Below the pieces are notes generated by a model. The model saw only the letters and a program-made list of their open reading frames with translations. It searched no databases and was not told where the DNA came from. Below are positions 1 through 9,460 of a stretch of DNA of 21,247 nt, one piece after another. This stretch comes from Emmonsiellopsis sp. PD_33 (Eukaryota > Ascomycota > Eurotiomycetes > Onygenales > Ajellomycetaceae). The stretch is from positions 1-21,247 of the forward strand of contig JANTQF010000483.1 in NCBI GenBank assembly GCA_032988165.1. The letters are read 5' to 3'. Both the position numbers and the translations under genes were made by a program. Numbering within the stretch: position 1 is the stretch's first letter; the number at the start of each line of letters is the position of its first letter.

Positions 1-181
1 AGTGGCAGCAACTGTCCCCCCCCCCCCTTTTCCCTCCCATCCACCATTACCCGTTTGCAGACTCGCAAGTGCATATTTTTTACCCCCCCCCTCCCTTTTC
101 CTGCATTTTCCTTTCCCCCCCGCCCAAATTTTTTTATTTTGTTTGTCCTCCCTCCCCAAACCACCCTTTTTTTTCCCTTTT

Positions 182-182
<1 letters not shown>

Positions 183-230
<48 letters not shown>
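183..230. repeat. Poly-C homopolymer, 48 nt
   Basis: An uninterrupted run of 48 C residues follows a T/C-rich stretch, with further C tracts of 12, 9 and 7 in the preceding 170 bases. The complementary strand is poly-G. Such DNA can form G-quadruplex or i-motif structures and is prone to length slippage, so the exact length in the genome is uncertain. Confidence 0.97.
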
Positions 231-231
<1 letters not shown>

Positions 232-903
232 CGATCTCGATCTCGATGTTCATGTATGTACATGTGCCTTGCTCGATTGCCTCACTTTTAATAGATTAGG
301 AAACCCTTCGCCGTTAGAGAATAGAAAAATAGAAAAAATAAATGTCGCAAGTCCTTCAAGCTGCACAGATTCCAAAAATAAAAAGAAGATGGCTTTTCTT
401 TAAATAGCCTGTCTTCTTTAAATAATAAATACGGAGTAGCCGGGTTAAAACGTCATGACAACAATGAAAACCTGTTGGAATCTTTGCTGGGAAATGAACC
501 AAGTAACTATATAAAACCAACAACTGCATAACATAAAACCATGAATGGCTTGTTTATTGTTGTTGTTGTACTTTTATACCCACCCTGCTCATATAATGAA
601 TGTATCATATGCCATTGATGATATAACAACAGTGTGTACAACAACCCGTTTTATTATTATTATTTTTTATTTTTAGACCACAACACAGTCATACATACAG
701 CCATAGACATAGACACAGAAACTAGACCCTGCAGGAAGGGAGGGGGGAAAACAAAAAGTAAATAGTTGCATCCATCCACACCTGTTCTCTGCCGTGTCAC
801 CATAGAAAATTGAGAAAGTATGGCACGGCGGCAGGGCTCCCGCACTCTGTATTCCGTGCATCATACATGCCTTGTCATTTTCCCTTTGCGCCTGGAGCAC
901 GAT

Positions 904-921
904 GCTGCTGCTGCTGCTGCT
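904..921. repeat. (GCT)6 trinucleotide repeat
   Basis: Six perfect GCT units lie in the intergenic region. It is a simple microsatellite with no coding frame I trust around it. Confidence 0.85.
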
Positions 922-1909
922 GGTGGTCAACAGAACTTGAAGCAATGTAGACAGTCCTGGAACAGCAGTGGCAGTACTGGCCGTTTGACTGGCACGCATG
1001 GTAGTTGTTTATTATCCATTTATGGCTGATGACCCCCCTTTTTTACTCTCCATTAATTGCGTCCAACTGTCGCAGAAGGTTGGGCGGGCATATGATCGGT
1101 ACTACTAGTAGTAGTAGATAGTAGTATGTAGAGAGATGAACCACCAAAAGGAAATTATCACATCTGATCTTTTTTTGTTGTTTGATTTTCTTTTGTGCGC
1201 CACTAACCTTTTTTTCTCTTTCTTTTCTTTTTCTCGGGACGTGGGGTGCGGGCAATGACAGGCTGCAGGACTCCAGGGATGCTGCTCTGCGATGTATGTA
1301 GCTACTGCAGCTCGAAAAGGAAGTTAGGGCTCGCAGCCCTAAGAGATACGCGGGGAAGGCAAACAAGACAAACGGATCTAGTCATGTGATCTTGAGTCTT
1401 GGCGGATGGTTTGGCTTATGTAATCCGTGAGTGCTGGAGTGCGCTAAGCCAGACTAGGTATAGTGCCTCATCATCGTCACCTCCACCACTCCGACGTTGG
1501 ACTTGGACATCCATCCTGCAACAACTTCAACATCCATTGGACTGCAAGCATTTTTCTTGCTGCGAGCTTCTTGATTTCTGGTAGCTGCTCCGGTTGGACC
1601 TGGGACATCTCCCTTATTAATCAGTTCTGCCTTGACGCTAGTGTTTTCGGAGCAGACCTGACGCTCCTCCCGTTCTCCTGGCCTCCGCGCTTCATTGTTC
1701 CTGCTCGAGCATCCCACGCTTTGATTGGCACCGCGGAAAACATCTCGGAGTACAGAATTGCGGATAGAGAAACCAAGTCTATATACCTCCCCACCCAAAC
1801 CGCATCCGTTTCCTCCGCCGTTGTCGAAAACGCAATCTACACCGCAATCCCCGGGTATTCTCCGATAGCGTTGGAAAGCAGGCGTTGTTTTATAATATAA
1901 AACGAAAAC

Positions 1910-2937
1910 ATGGCGGATGCTGGAGCTGCGGCTGGCCCCAAACCGAGTAGCAGTGTGAAGCTTGTGCTGCTTGGAGAGGCGGCGGTGGGAAAGGTGCGTT
2001 CTGTCTTTGTTACGTCAAGCGGAGTTTATATCTGGGGTTCTCTCCAACTTCCCGCCATACCCGGGATGGCTGTATCATTCATGTGCTGACGGATAATAAA
2101 CATGATCACAGTCGTCTCTTGTACTACGATTCGTCAACAATGATTTCCAAGAAAACAAGGAGCCGACGATAGGAGGTACGTCCATTCCTTGACATCATCC
2201 CGATCCCCCGGGAATATATTCAACTAACACCTCCTGCCCGCTACCCAGCCGCCTTCCTCACACAAAAATGCTCCCTCCCAACCCGAACCATCAAGTTCGA
2301 AATCTGGGACACGGCCGGCCAAGAACGCTTCGCCTCCCTCGCGCCCATGTACTACCGCAACGCCCAAGCCGCCCTCGTTGTATATGACCTTACCAAACCC
2401 TCCTCCCTCACAAAAGCCAAACACTGGGTCGCCGAGCTCCAACGACAAGCCAGTCCCGGCATCGTCATCGCTCTCGTCGGTAACAAGCTCGACCTGACCA
2501 ACGAAGACATCGGCGCTCCAGGCGCCCCAGTTTCCTCTCCAGGCAGCAGCAGCAGCCCACCGCCCAGCGGCCCATCCGACTCGGAAGGAGCCGGCGATCA
2601 GTCCCCGGCTGCAGATGCCGGAGAGGAAGAGGAAGAGCAAGATTCCCCCGCCGGCGATGCACGGAAGATATCCACGCGCGAGGCGAGCGCGTATGCCGAT
2701 GAGGAGGGCCTGTTGTTCTTCGAAACCAGTGCCAAGACCGGCGTTAACGTCGCGGAGGTGTTTACGGCTATTGCAAATGCGATTCCAGAAACGAGTCTGA
2801 AGGGCGCAAGGGGTGCTGGTGCTGGTGGTGCTGGCGCGGGACAGGGTGGGCTGGGTGCGGGCCGGCCTGGTGCAGATGCCGGTATCAATCTGCGAGATCG
2901 CGGGACGGCGGGCGCGAAGGATGGGTGTGCTTGCTGA
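1910..2937 (+). CDS. ypt5: Rab5-family small GTPase (Ypt5/Vps21 type), three exons
   Basis: Exons are 1910-1993, 2112-2175 and 2249-2937, giving 278 residues. Both introns are GT-AG (donors GTGCGT and GTACGT). Rab5 proteins are prenylated GTPases that control early-endosome tethering and fusion. Visible motifs are the P-loop GEAAVGKS (22-29), switch I with EPTIG (T47), WDTAGQE (69-75), NKLD (128-131), ETSAK ending at K212, and a C-terminal CAC for double geranylgeranylation. The sequence around TIGAAFLTQ (47-55) is the Rab5 effector-region signature, which separates it from Rab7, Rab11 and Ypt1. It is longer than the usual 210-220 residues because about 50 Ser/Pro/Gly- and Glu/Asp-rich residues (about 137-190) sit between NKLD and SAK. 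The tail (about 232-265) is Gly/Ala-rich. The start is the only ATG that puts the P-loop at the normal distance. Confidence 0.97.
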
Positions 2938-2988
2938 AGTAGGGATTGGTAAAGGATTATGTGGCATGCGTTGCAAGTTGGAGAGGCG

Positions 2989-3010
2989 TTTTTTTTTTTT
3001 TTTTTTTTTT
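2989..3010. repeat. Poly-T homopolymer, 22 nt
   Basis: A run of 22 T starts about 50 bases after the Rab5 stop codon, within the likely 3' UTR. It is slippage-prone, and in RNA it is a U-tract that could bind poly-U proteins. Confidence 0.95.
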
Positions 3011-3213
3011 CTCCCTGTCGTTTTTTGGTCTTATGTCTGTATCCCTATTTTATTTTATTATTTTATATTGTTGTATGTTCTCTCTTCCCCCATCATACTT
3101 CCTTGTCTATTTTCTATTATATCAATTTCCTGTTTTGGCCTTTTGTATTCTGTTTTTGGGATCTGTACTCCAAGCCAGTCAGTTAAAACCCTTTTTCCTA
3201 ACTAATTGTGTTG

Positions 3214-3219
3214 AATAAA
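3214..3219 (+). terminator. Candidate polyadenylation hexamer AATAAA for the Rab5 gene
   Basis: A canonical AATAAA lies 277 bases after the Rab5 stop, a plausible 3' UTR length. Fungal polyadenylation signals are loose, so this is only a candidate. Confidence 0.4.
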
Positions 3220-3263
3220 TACAGTAGCTAGCTAGCTTAGTAGCAGAATCAGCATCTCAGCCC

Positions 3264-3285
3264 AAAGAAAGAAAGAAAGAAAGAA
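3264..3285. repeat. (GAAA)n microsatellite
   Basis: About five tandem GAAA units lie in intergenic sequence. Confidence 0.85.
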
Positions 3286-3957
3286 CGAATAATTTACTCC
3301 AGTTAATCTCATAGATTGACACCGGTAGTGAATATTTCATTCCTCCAATCCCCCTTGATACAATAACAACACTTCAGGCATTATCTTTACTTAACTTGAA
3401 CCCCCCTCCCCCTCTCTGGTGTACCTATATATGTCCCCTACTACATATGCCCCACTGCCACTCTAAATGAAAAACCAACAGAACTGAAATGGATCATAGT
3501 GATTTTTTTAATTGCCCTTTCCTTATCCTCCACCTGGTCTAGTTTTTTGATGAGGTAGAGAGGTAGAGAGAGAAAGAAGAGGGAGTTGGGGTTGGGTTCC
3601 TGTATGACATACTCTATACTGGGATGAGAAAGGTGAGGAGAGTGGGAGAGAAGAAAACAAAAGGTAATAAAACATAATTAGAATAAAAGTTAGTAGTAAG
3701 ATACAAAAAACAATGAATAGAAGGAGACAATAATTAAAAAAAGGCAAAAAAAAAAAAAGGAAACTGATGCATGCAACCCCCTTAAAACCTCCCAGCCAGC
3801 TTACAGAGACAGAGAACATTTTCCCTTTTAATAAAACCACCAACCAACCCAACCAACCAAACCTCACAAGCACCATGCAAAATCAATGCCAAATAATAAA
3901 ACAATCAGAAGAAAGGAAAACGAAAAAGGAAAAAAGCGACCACCAATTCCAACCCCC

Positions 3958-5161
3958 TCACAACCCCTCCACTCCCCCAATCCACCCAAACAACCACCCC
4001 GTCACCCCCGTCGCCAAACTCCAGATCATCCCCCACCCCAGCGCCCCTTCCATCTCCGCCCCGCTAATCGTCCCCACAACCTGCACCACCGTATTCAACA
4101 ACATCATCACCGCCAACGCCACCGTGTGCGCCACCAGCACTCTTGTCTTCGTCGGCAATGACACCCAGTACTTGCGATATAGGTAGAGCACAAGCAGCTC
4201 GCCCGCTTTCCACCCTTCTTCCTCTTCTTCTGCTGTCCCTTCCTGCCGCGGGTGTTTATGTTCGGCTTCTTCGGTTACTTCTTTCATCTCCTCGAGCTGC
4301 GCTTCAGCGATGGGACTGACGAATAGAAAGTCGCGCAGCACCCAGCCGGCGGGTAGCAGGGTGATGAATAGGGAGACAAAACCCTGTGGTCCGGCGTGGG
4401 CGGCGCGGAGATCGGGGAGCCCGTCGAAGTGCGAGACGAGGTAGGTGGGTAGCCAGGTTGCGAAGCTGCTATAGAGAGTGAAGGTCAAGACAGAGGTTGC
4501 AATGAGGGTGGTGTAGACTTTTGTCGGGGTGTCGGCTAGGATCGTTTCGTCCTGGTGGGCTTTTATGGAGACGGCGGGGGCGGTGGTGGTGCGGCTCGTA
4601 GTTAGTTGGGATGATTTGTGGATGGCGTTTGGTTGGCGGAATATGCGGAAGGGGAGCGTGTTGGAGAAAAGCGTGATGAGGCAGACGGTTAGTAGGGTCG
4701 TAGGCCTGATGCCGTAGAACTTTAGGAGGAGAATGTAAGTTGGCAGGTGGGTTAGGAATGTTAGGGAGGCGACGTCGCGTGCTGGAGGGGGTTAGCTATT
4801 ATTTGGTGTAGAAAAGGGGGGGTTGTATGTGTAACTCACCATCATATCCCAATAACCACGCAACAGACAGCTCAAAGGTCCTCCATCCTAGCAATCCGAC
4901 AACCTCCCACCAGGAATCGTAGTGCTTGCTAGTCCACGCAAGATCTCCCCGCGTAATCTGCGTGGTCAGCGAAAATAGCACTGTGCTCAGCGTCAGGCTG
5001 GAGACAATGATGCTGCTGTACTGTGCTAGACAGAGGACCCAGTTGGGAGCTGTCTTCCGAGTCAAGACGCCCTTTGGTAGCTTCTCTGAGACCTGACTCG
5101 CAACTTTCTGGCCTTTTCGCGAGTTTGGTCTCGAACTCGTCGATGATTTTCGAGGCGGCAT
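3958..5161 (-). CDS. Multi-pass membrane protein of unknown function, two exons
   Basis: Exons on the minus strand are 5161-4840 and 4781-3958, giving 381 residues. The 58-nt intron starts GTGAGT, ends CTCCAG and contains a GCTAAC branch site. I do not recognise the family. The N-terminus (1-36) is Ser/Lys/Arg-rich and soluble. Hydrophobic segments follow at about 41-66, 86-105, 111-130, 133-150 and near the residues encoded around 4530-4440, then a TLLPAGWVLRDFLF segment, and two more at the C-terminus (VAHTVALAVMMLL and a Trp/Gly-rich last helix), so about seven or eight in all. A Glu-rich hydrophilic loop (EEMKEVTEEAEHKHPRQE, then a run of Glu) precedes the last two. No signal peptide, transporter motif or catalytic motif is evident. 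An endomembrane location is a guess. The gene is convergent with the Rab5 gene, and the start is the first in-frame ATG. Confidence 0.87.
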
Positions 5162-6160
5162 TGTGTGTGGTTTGAACTTTGCCGTGGAGGTGGCGCGTGC
5201 GGTTTGACGGCAGGCGGGTGCGCAGATTCCGAGTTCCCTGGAGAGTATGAGTATTTGGAAAGCTTTGCAGCTTATGCGTGGTCTCTACGTGAGAAATCGC
5301 AAGTCGGGGGTTGTGGCTAGTAAACCGGGATGCGATGAGGTCGGTGTTTAGCGGTGTTTGTTTTTGTTGACAGGGAAGCTGGGCGATGATGACGTCATTG
5401 GCTCTCATGCTTGGCCATTGCCATGACATCAACCGGCAGGCTCAATTCCGACCACAATTTGCATGTTTAGATGTATGCACAACCAGCACTAGGAGAGTAT
5501 GATATGAGGTCCAGCCTTGGACATCTATATGTGGAAATATCAATGCGATTTCATTCGACATCCTGAAGCCCTATGTTCATCTCCATACGCTACAGACATT
5601 TTGCTCCACTGCCAGCGATGCAGTGATTTCTTCACCGTCAATGGCTGTGGATTTTCCAAGTCTATCTTTGACAAGCGGCCTTGCCAATGCGAGGTTTCCG
5701 CTGTAATTGGATCCCAAACGTTATTTGGGTCCGTTCGTAGGGAAATCAAGGAAAGTAGTCGTACGTATCTTTCCAACGAAGATCAACATCTATTTAAGCG
5801 AACACTATATACATGCAAAGCAAGAGAGACAGGAAATAAAGGAAGTAAGAGAACGTGGTCACCGAAAGGCTTAGTAGTAGTGTACAAAACTCATGAAAAG
5901 AAAAAAAAAATCTTGAATAAAATCGATCAGCCTGGGAATCATTGTCGTAAGTACGCCAAAAACTTACTCACATCCAAACCTCCCAGCGGTAGATCCCCCT
6001 AGATGTAGAAAAAGGGAAATATGTAGGTCCATTCCCGAAAAGAAAAGGGTAATAAGTAGAAAAGGGAACCAAGAACGACAAGTCAAGGAATGCATGACAA
6101 CTCGGTCAGTCACGAAGATTGAACCAACCCCTGGCTCAACACACCTCACCAATCAATCAT
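5162..6160. other. Intergenic region: upstream of the membrane-protein gene and downstream of the ATPase gene
   Basis: Both flanking genes are on the minus strand, so this region holds the promoter/leader of the membrane-protein gene on its left and the 3' UTR of the ATPase gene on its right. Apart from the CRE/CCAAT pair near 5390 I see no defined element. A long open frame at 5517-6002 (+) lacks an ATG at its start and any recognisable motif, so I do not call it a gene. Confidence 0.6.
5390..5401 (-). promoter_or_regulatory. CRE palindrome TGACGTCA abutting an inverted CCAAT box
   Basis: A perfect TGACGTCA (5390-5397) runs directly into ATTGG (5397-5401, CCAAT on the minus strand). It lies about 230 bases upstream of the ATG at 5161. 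TGACGTCA is the binding site of ATF/CREB-type bZIP factors (fungal Atf1/AtfA class), and CCAAT is bound by the HAP/CBC complex. The position fits a promoter of the membrane-protein gene. Function is inferred from motif identity only. Confidence 0.5.
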
Positions 6161-8118
6161 TCAGTCGTCATCCTCCTCCTCCTCAGGCTTAACAACTCCA
6201 ACCTCAATCGTCCCCGTCTCTCTTCCCTTCGTGTCTCTCATAACTGCCTTGAACGACCCCTTATTCCAAAAGTCCTTGACAGTCAGCTCGCGCGTTCTGC
6301 CTAAGCTTTCAATATCCGAAATCCGATTCAGGGTCTTCTCCAAATGATCATCAAAGCCTGGCTGGGAGCATATCTCTCGAAACGCGATCTGCATGGGCAC
6401 AGAGTCAGCGCGAACCATTGCTCTGGAGTCGATGGTGAAAATGTTGTCGTGATCGTAGGACTGGATGAAGTCTGCGCGAGTCATTACTTGGCGCGCTTCG
6501 TGGAGGGGCATCTGGGGCAGGATGTGGCCTGTTTCTGGGTCGTAGATATTGTCCATTTCCTTTTCGCGGTCGACTAGTTCTTTCGCGAGGACCATGGCGG
6601 CGGACTATGTGGAGTCAGCCATGTACTAGGGAGGCGAGGGGTGGGTGGGAAGAGCAGTGAGGAAAGAAAGTTGGGAAGTTGTGGGAAGGGAAGGAATCAT
6701 ACAGAATATTTCTGCTCGTCCATAACATCGTCATCCATTTCTGCGCCAAGGATCCAGCATTTATTCAAAAACCATGTCTTCTCTGCTTGACAGATTATCG
6801 AACAGGTCTCCATCATGTCCTTTGACTTAGCCACGCGGTTCAAAAATGTTAGACGCCCGCCAACCCTGTCATATACTTCTTCAAGGATCGAGTTTGGCAA
6901 ATCTTCGCTAAAATATTTCTGGCGGTACTGCTTAAGGGCCATCATCGCTCGATCTTTCGGGAGATCAGGAACAGGAATAACTTCCATCCGGGTACCATAG
7001 CGCTTTAATCGTTCATATACCCAGTAGTCATCACTGTTGAAAACTGGAAGACGGTTAGCAAAGGTAATGAGATATCAATGGACCGCCTACACATACTCAT
7101 CGTCACCAGGTTGCTTGCTGCCCATTGTTCAGCCCGCTGCTGGATCATTTCTAGCAGGTCACGCCCATCATCATCATCTCTGACTAGATGGGTGCTGTTG
7201 ACAATCAAAATCAATGGCCTTTCGCCCTTGTGTCGTCGTGCCAGAGCCACCTTTTCGAGTTTATTGAGAGCTCTCTCAATATCTAGTAAGGCAGTAGTAT
7301 CTCTGGGACCCCTAATACTAAACAAACTACCAATATAACTGCAAATAAAAAACAATACAGTGGTTAGTGATGAACCAATTACCAAAATAAACAAGTTATA
7401 ATATACATACTCTTCATGAAACTCAAAATCCAAAGATTTTCCAAGCCTTATGCGAAATATTTCAAGATCCGCATGTGCTTCAAACATTGCGACACCCTCG
7501 CCATCAATTTTGCGCATTGCATCAAGAAGCATAGAGGTCTTTCCGGTCCCCTTTTCGCCGATGATCAAGTAATAATGACCTCGAAGGGTTCCATTGACGA
7601 TCAGATCGATTTTTGTCTGCTCGTCGCGCTCAATCCAATGACCAGTGTCACTCCCATCGGTGCCCATTGACGGCGCTACGCCAGCAACCTCTAGCACTGG
7701 GTCACCTGGGTTGAAGGCATTGTCCATTTTCTGCAGGACTAGGTACTTGTAGTACCGATGATAGGAATACCCAGCCGCACTGAATGGATGGTTAGTTAGG
7801 GCCCAATATCAAAATCCAGGGCAAGGTCTAATCTTACCCCAGAACAGCAATTGAAGCAAACATAGTTGCTGCTGACTCCAGCATTTTCAGCATGGTAGTT
7901 CTCAAGTCTGGATCAGGTTCTTTTTTCTCCCCTTTGCCCTCATTGTCCTCCTCAGGTCCATCGTTTAAGTTCTGTGGCCCAATCGGGTAATTCTGGTTCT
8001 GCACATATCTCTGGGTAGAGGGGACAGCCCAGGGATGGAACTGGGGGCGCACAAAACTTGGTCTGATGAAAGAAGACACCTTCGGGCTACATATGCGATT
8101 CAAACGCATCGCGCACAT
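6161..8118 (-). CDS. P-loop ATPase with probable mitochondrial targeting and one membrane anchor, five exons
   Basis: Exons on the minus strand are 8118-7838, 7779-7411, 7338-7097, 7043-6703 and 6604-6161, giving 558 residues. Introns are 58, 72, 53 and 98 nt, all GT-AG, three with clear CTAAC and one with CTGAC branch sites. The N-terminus has many Arg and few acidic residues over its first 40 positions, as in mitochondrial presequences. A hydrophobic segment lies at about 76-100. Walker A is GEKGTGKT (168-175). The Walker B strand is LILIVNST (259-266), with Asn where Asp is expected. Sequence following it (AEQWAASNLVTM, then FNSDDYW) fits an AAA/archaeal-type ATPase core. The C-terminus is very acidic, ending in a Glu/Asp run. 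I know of similar fungal proteins annotated only as AAA ATPases, so substrate and role are unknown. A second ATG nine bases downstream (8109) could also be the start. Confidence 0.9.
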
Positions 8119-9126
8119 ACGGATGTCAGGTGGCGGTGAGGGGAAACGGGCTTAACCATGCCAGGTGGGAAAAGCTGCAATTGCGACAGGGGGCTGGTTG
8201 AATTTCAGCACCAACGCACACCCATAACAAGCGCGACAAACGAGTGAATAGAAACGAGAGGACCAAGTTTAATTTTGCCAGAAAAGAAAACCTGCAGCGA
8301 AAAGAGCGACGGGGGGTGCGGTGGCAGCGGTGCGATGTGCTGGCTGCCGTCGGTGGTCCAGCACAGCCATCGCGTCCCAACACGATCCAGCCCGCCACAA
8401 ATGGCTGCGCTCGCCGCCCCTGATTGGCTGCGGCCGGCCACCCGCGCACGTGATATAAAAAGATCTCGTCGTCGCTAATCTGCGCGCTAGGGGCGATATG
8501 GCCACCAGAATCGGCCATTGCGTGCTTGGAACTTGGAAGCTGGGGTAGCGGCGATATCTGTTGCGTGGTGCTGGGTTACAGCTCTCTGTCGAGTTTGGGG
8601 GGTCCACTCCGCTGATATATCATATCGATCATAACAATCCGCTTTTTGGCCGCGTTTATCCACGGCGGAATTCGGTGGCACAAAAGCCGGCCTCGAGGAG
8701 CAGCAGGCGAGGTTCGCGGGGTTCCTTTGGTCCCGCAACTCCGGTGATGGAAACTGATACAACATGTCCAAACTGAGAGTTGGAGGAGGGCCGAACCCTG
8801 ACGCTGCCTTAAGTTGTTGACGCAGGCTGGTTACGATGTCAATGGCTTTTGGGTGGGTTGTAGTTTAGTTTAGACATTGATATCCGGCAGCCGAGACAGG
8901 CCAATGCATCCAGTAGGTGGCCAGTTAACCAAGCTATTGTATTCTGCTCGAGAAATGCTATTCCACTAAATATCACATCTGTGCATACAAACCTGTTATG
9001 AGCCGTCGGGTATGCCGCCAACTGAGCAGCAATGCGCATACATCGTAACACCGCCATACGTAGGGTATTTTTCGTGAGCATCCTGCAGCTCCTACTGTTG
9101 GCCGTACACCTCTGGCCTCCTGATCG
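8119..9126. other. Intergenic region at the edge of the CpG-free island
   Basis: It contains the upstream region of the ATPase gene and a plus-strand promoter-like cluster near 8423-8461. CpG is frequent here up to 9125-9126. Short open frames (for example 8561-8776 + and 8839-9081 -) show no motif I recognise and no good start or intron structure, so I call no gene. Confidence 0.6.
8423..8461 (+). promoter_or_regulatory. Promoter-like cluster: inverted CCAAT box, CACGTG E-box, TATAAAAA
   Basis: ATTGG (8423-8427), CACGTG (8447-8452) and TATAAAAA (8454-8461) occur within 40 bases in GC-rich sequence. The TATA element points transcription rightwards. CACGTG is bound by bHLH factors and ATTGG by the CCAAT complex. 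No recognisable plus-strand gene follows. The CCAAT and E-box could equally serve the divergent ATPase gene, whose ATG is at 8118. Confidence 0.45.
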
Positions 9127-9460
9127 GGCATAGCATGCTTACATGATCACACAGTAGATAGATTCCTCACTAGTGTAGCAATACAAGAGATCTTCAACCT
9201 TCCCACAGGTTATAGCCCAGATAGTACATTTTTTATTAAAAACTGCTGCAATTAAGACTGGAAGGTTCACCCAACTCAAATATCTCATTAGATCTATAGT
9301 GTAATATTTGATTACCTGGAATTTACATGTCTTTTGCATTTTTCACACTCATTTTATGATTTCTTGTGATGTGAAAATTTTTTTTTCAGACCATATAAAC
9401 AATTTTTTAGACATCTTACAGGTATATTATTAGTAGATTTTTCAGATCATAACCATTCTA
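9127..9460. other. AT-rich non-coding sequence at the island edge
   Basis: No coding similarity, tRNA or clear LTR terminus can be seen. It may hold the leader or a remnant 5' LTR of the Copia element that follows, but I found no TG...CA boundary or primer-binding site that I trust. Confidence 0.4.

Larger units (their letters stand above)
1..1909. other. Intergenic / 5' leader region upstream of the Rab5 gene, no gene supported
   Basis: No convincing coding region is visible. The open frames here are pyrimidine-tract artefacts (Pro/Phe-rich around 2-300) or lack an ATG and any recognisable motif (1463-1900). The stretch is rich in low-complexity sequence: C tracts at 16-27, 83-91, 115-121 and 183-230, a TTG run near 551-567, ATT repeats near 650-665, a GCT run near 904-921 and TAG/TAC repeats near 1103-1127. 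Positions 300-660 are AT-rich. The last few hundred bases presumably carry the promoter and leader of the gene starting at 1910. The AT-rich stretch at 1888-1901 lies too close to the ATG to be its TATA box. Confidence 0.6.
2938..3957. other. Intergenic region between convergent genes (Rab5 gene + and membrane-protein gene -)
   Basis: This holds the 3' untranslated regions of two convergent genes. It contains a T22 run (2989-3010), T-rich sequence to about 3180, an AATAAA hexamer at 3214-3219, a GAAA microsatellite near 3264-3285 and A/G-rich sequence at 3550-3760. I see no credible gene; open frames here are homopolymer-derived. Confidence 0.75.

Noticed and set aside
2..403. Proline-rich open frames across the first 400 bases
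   Set aside because: They are produced by the C and T tracts in three frames at once, begin with GTG or in repeats, and show no domain.
1463..1900. 145-codon plus-strand open frame just upstream of the Rab5 gene
   Set aside because: It starts with GTG, has no motif, ends ten bases before the Rab5 ATG and most likely lies in the promoter/leader.
2224..2976. 250-codon minus-strand open frame opposite Rab5 exon 3
   Set aside because: It is antisense to a well-supported exon; GC-rich coding sequence with third-position bias opens the opposite strand by chance.
5517..6002. 161-codon plus-strand open frame between the membrane-protein and ATPase genes
   Set aside because: It starts with TTG, has no recognisable domain, no homologous feel and low-complexity Lys-rich parts. 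Transcripts would be needed to revive it.
8126..8776. Several overlapping open frames upstream of the ATPase gene on both strands
   Set aside because: They are mutually overlapping GC-rich frames without motif, plausible start context or introns; more likely promoter sequence.
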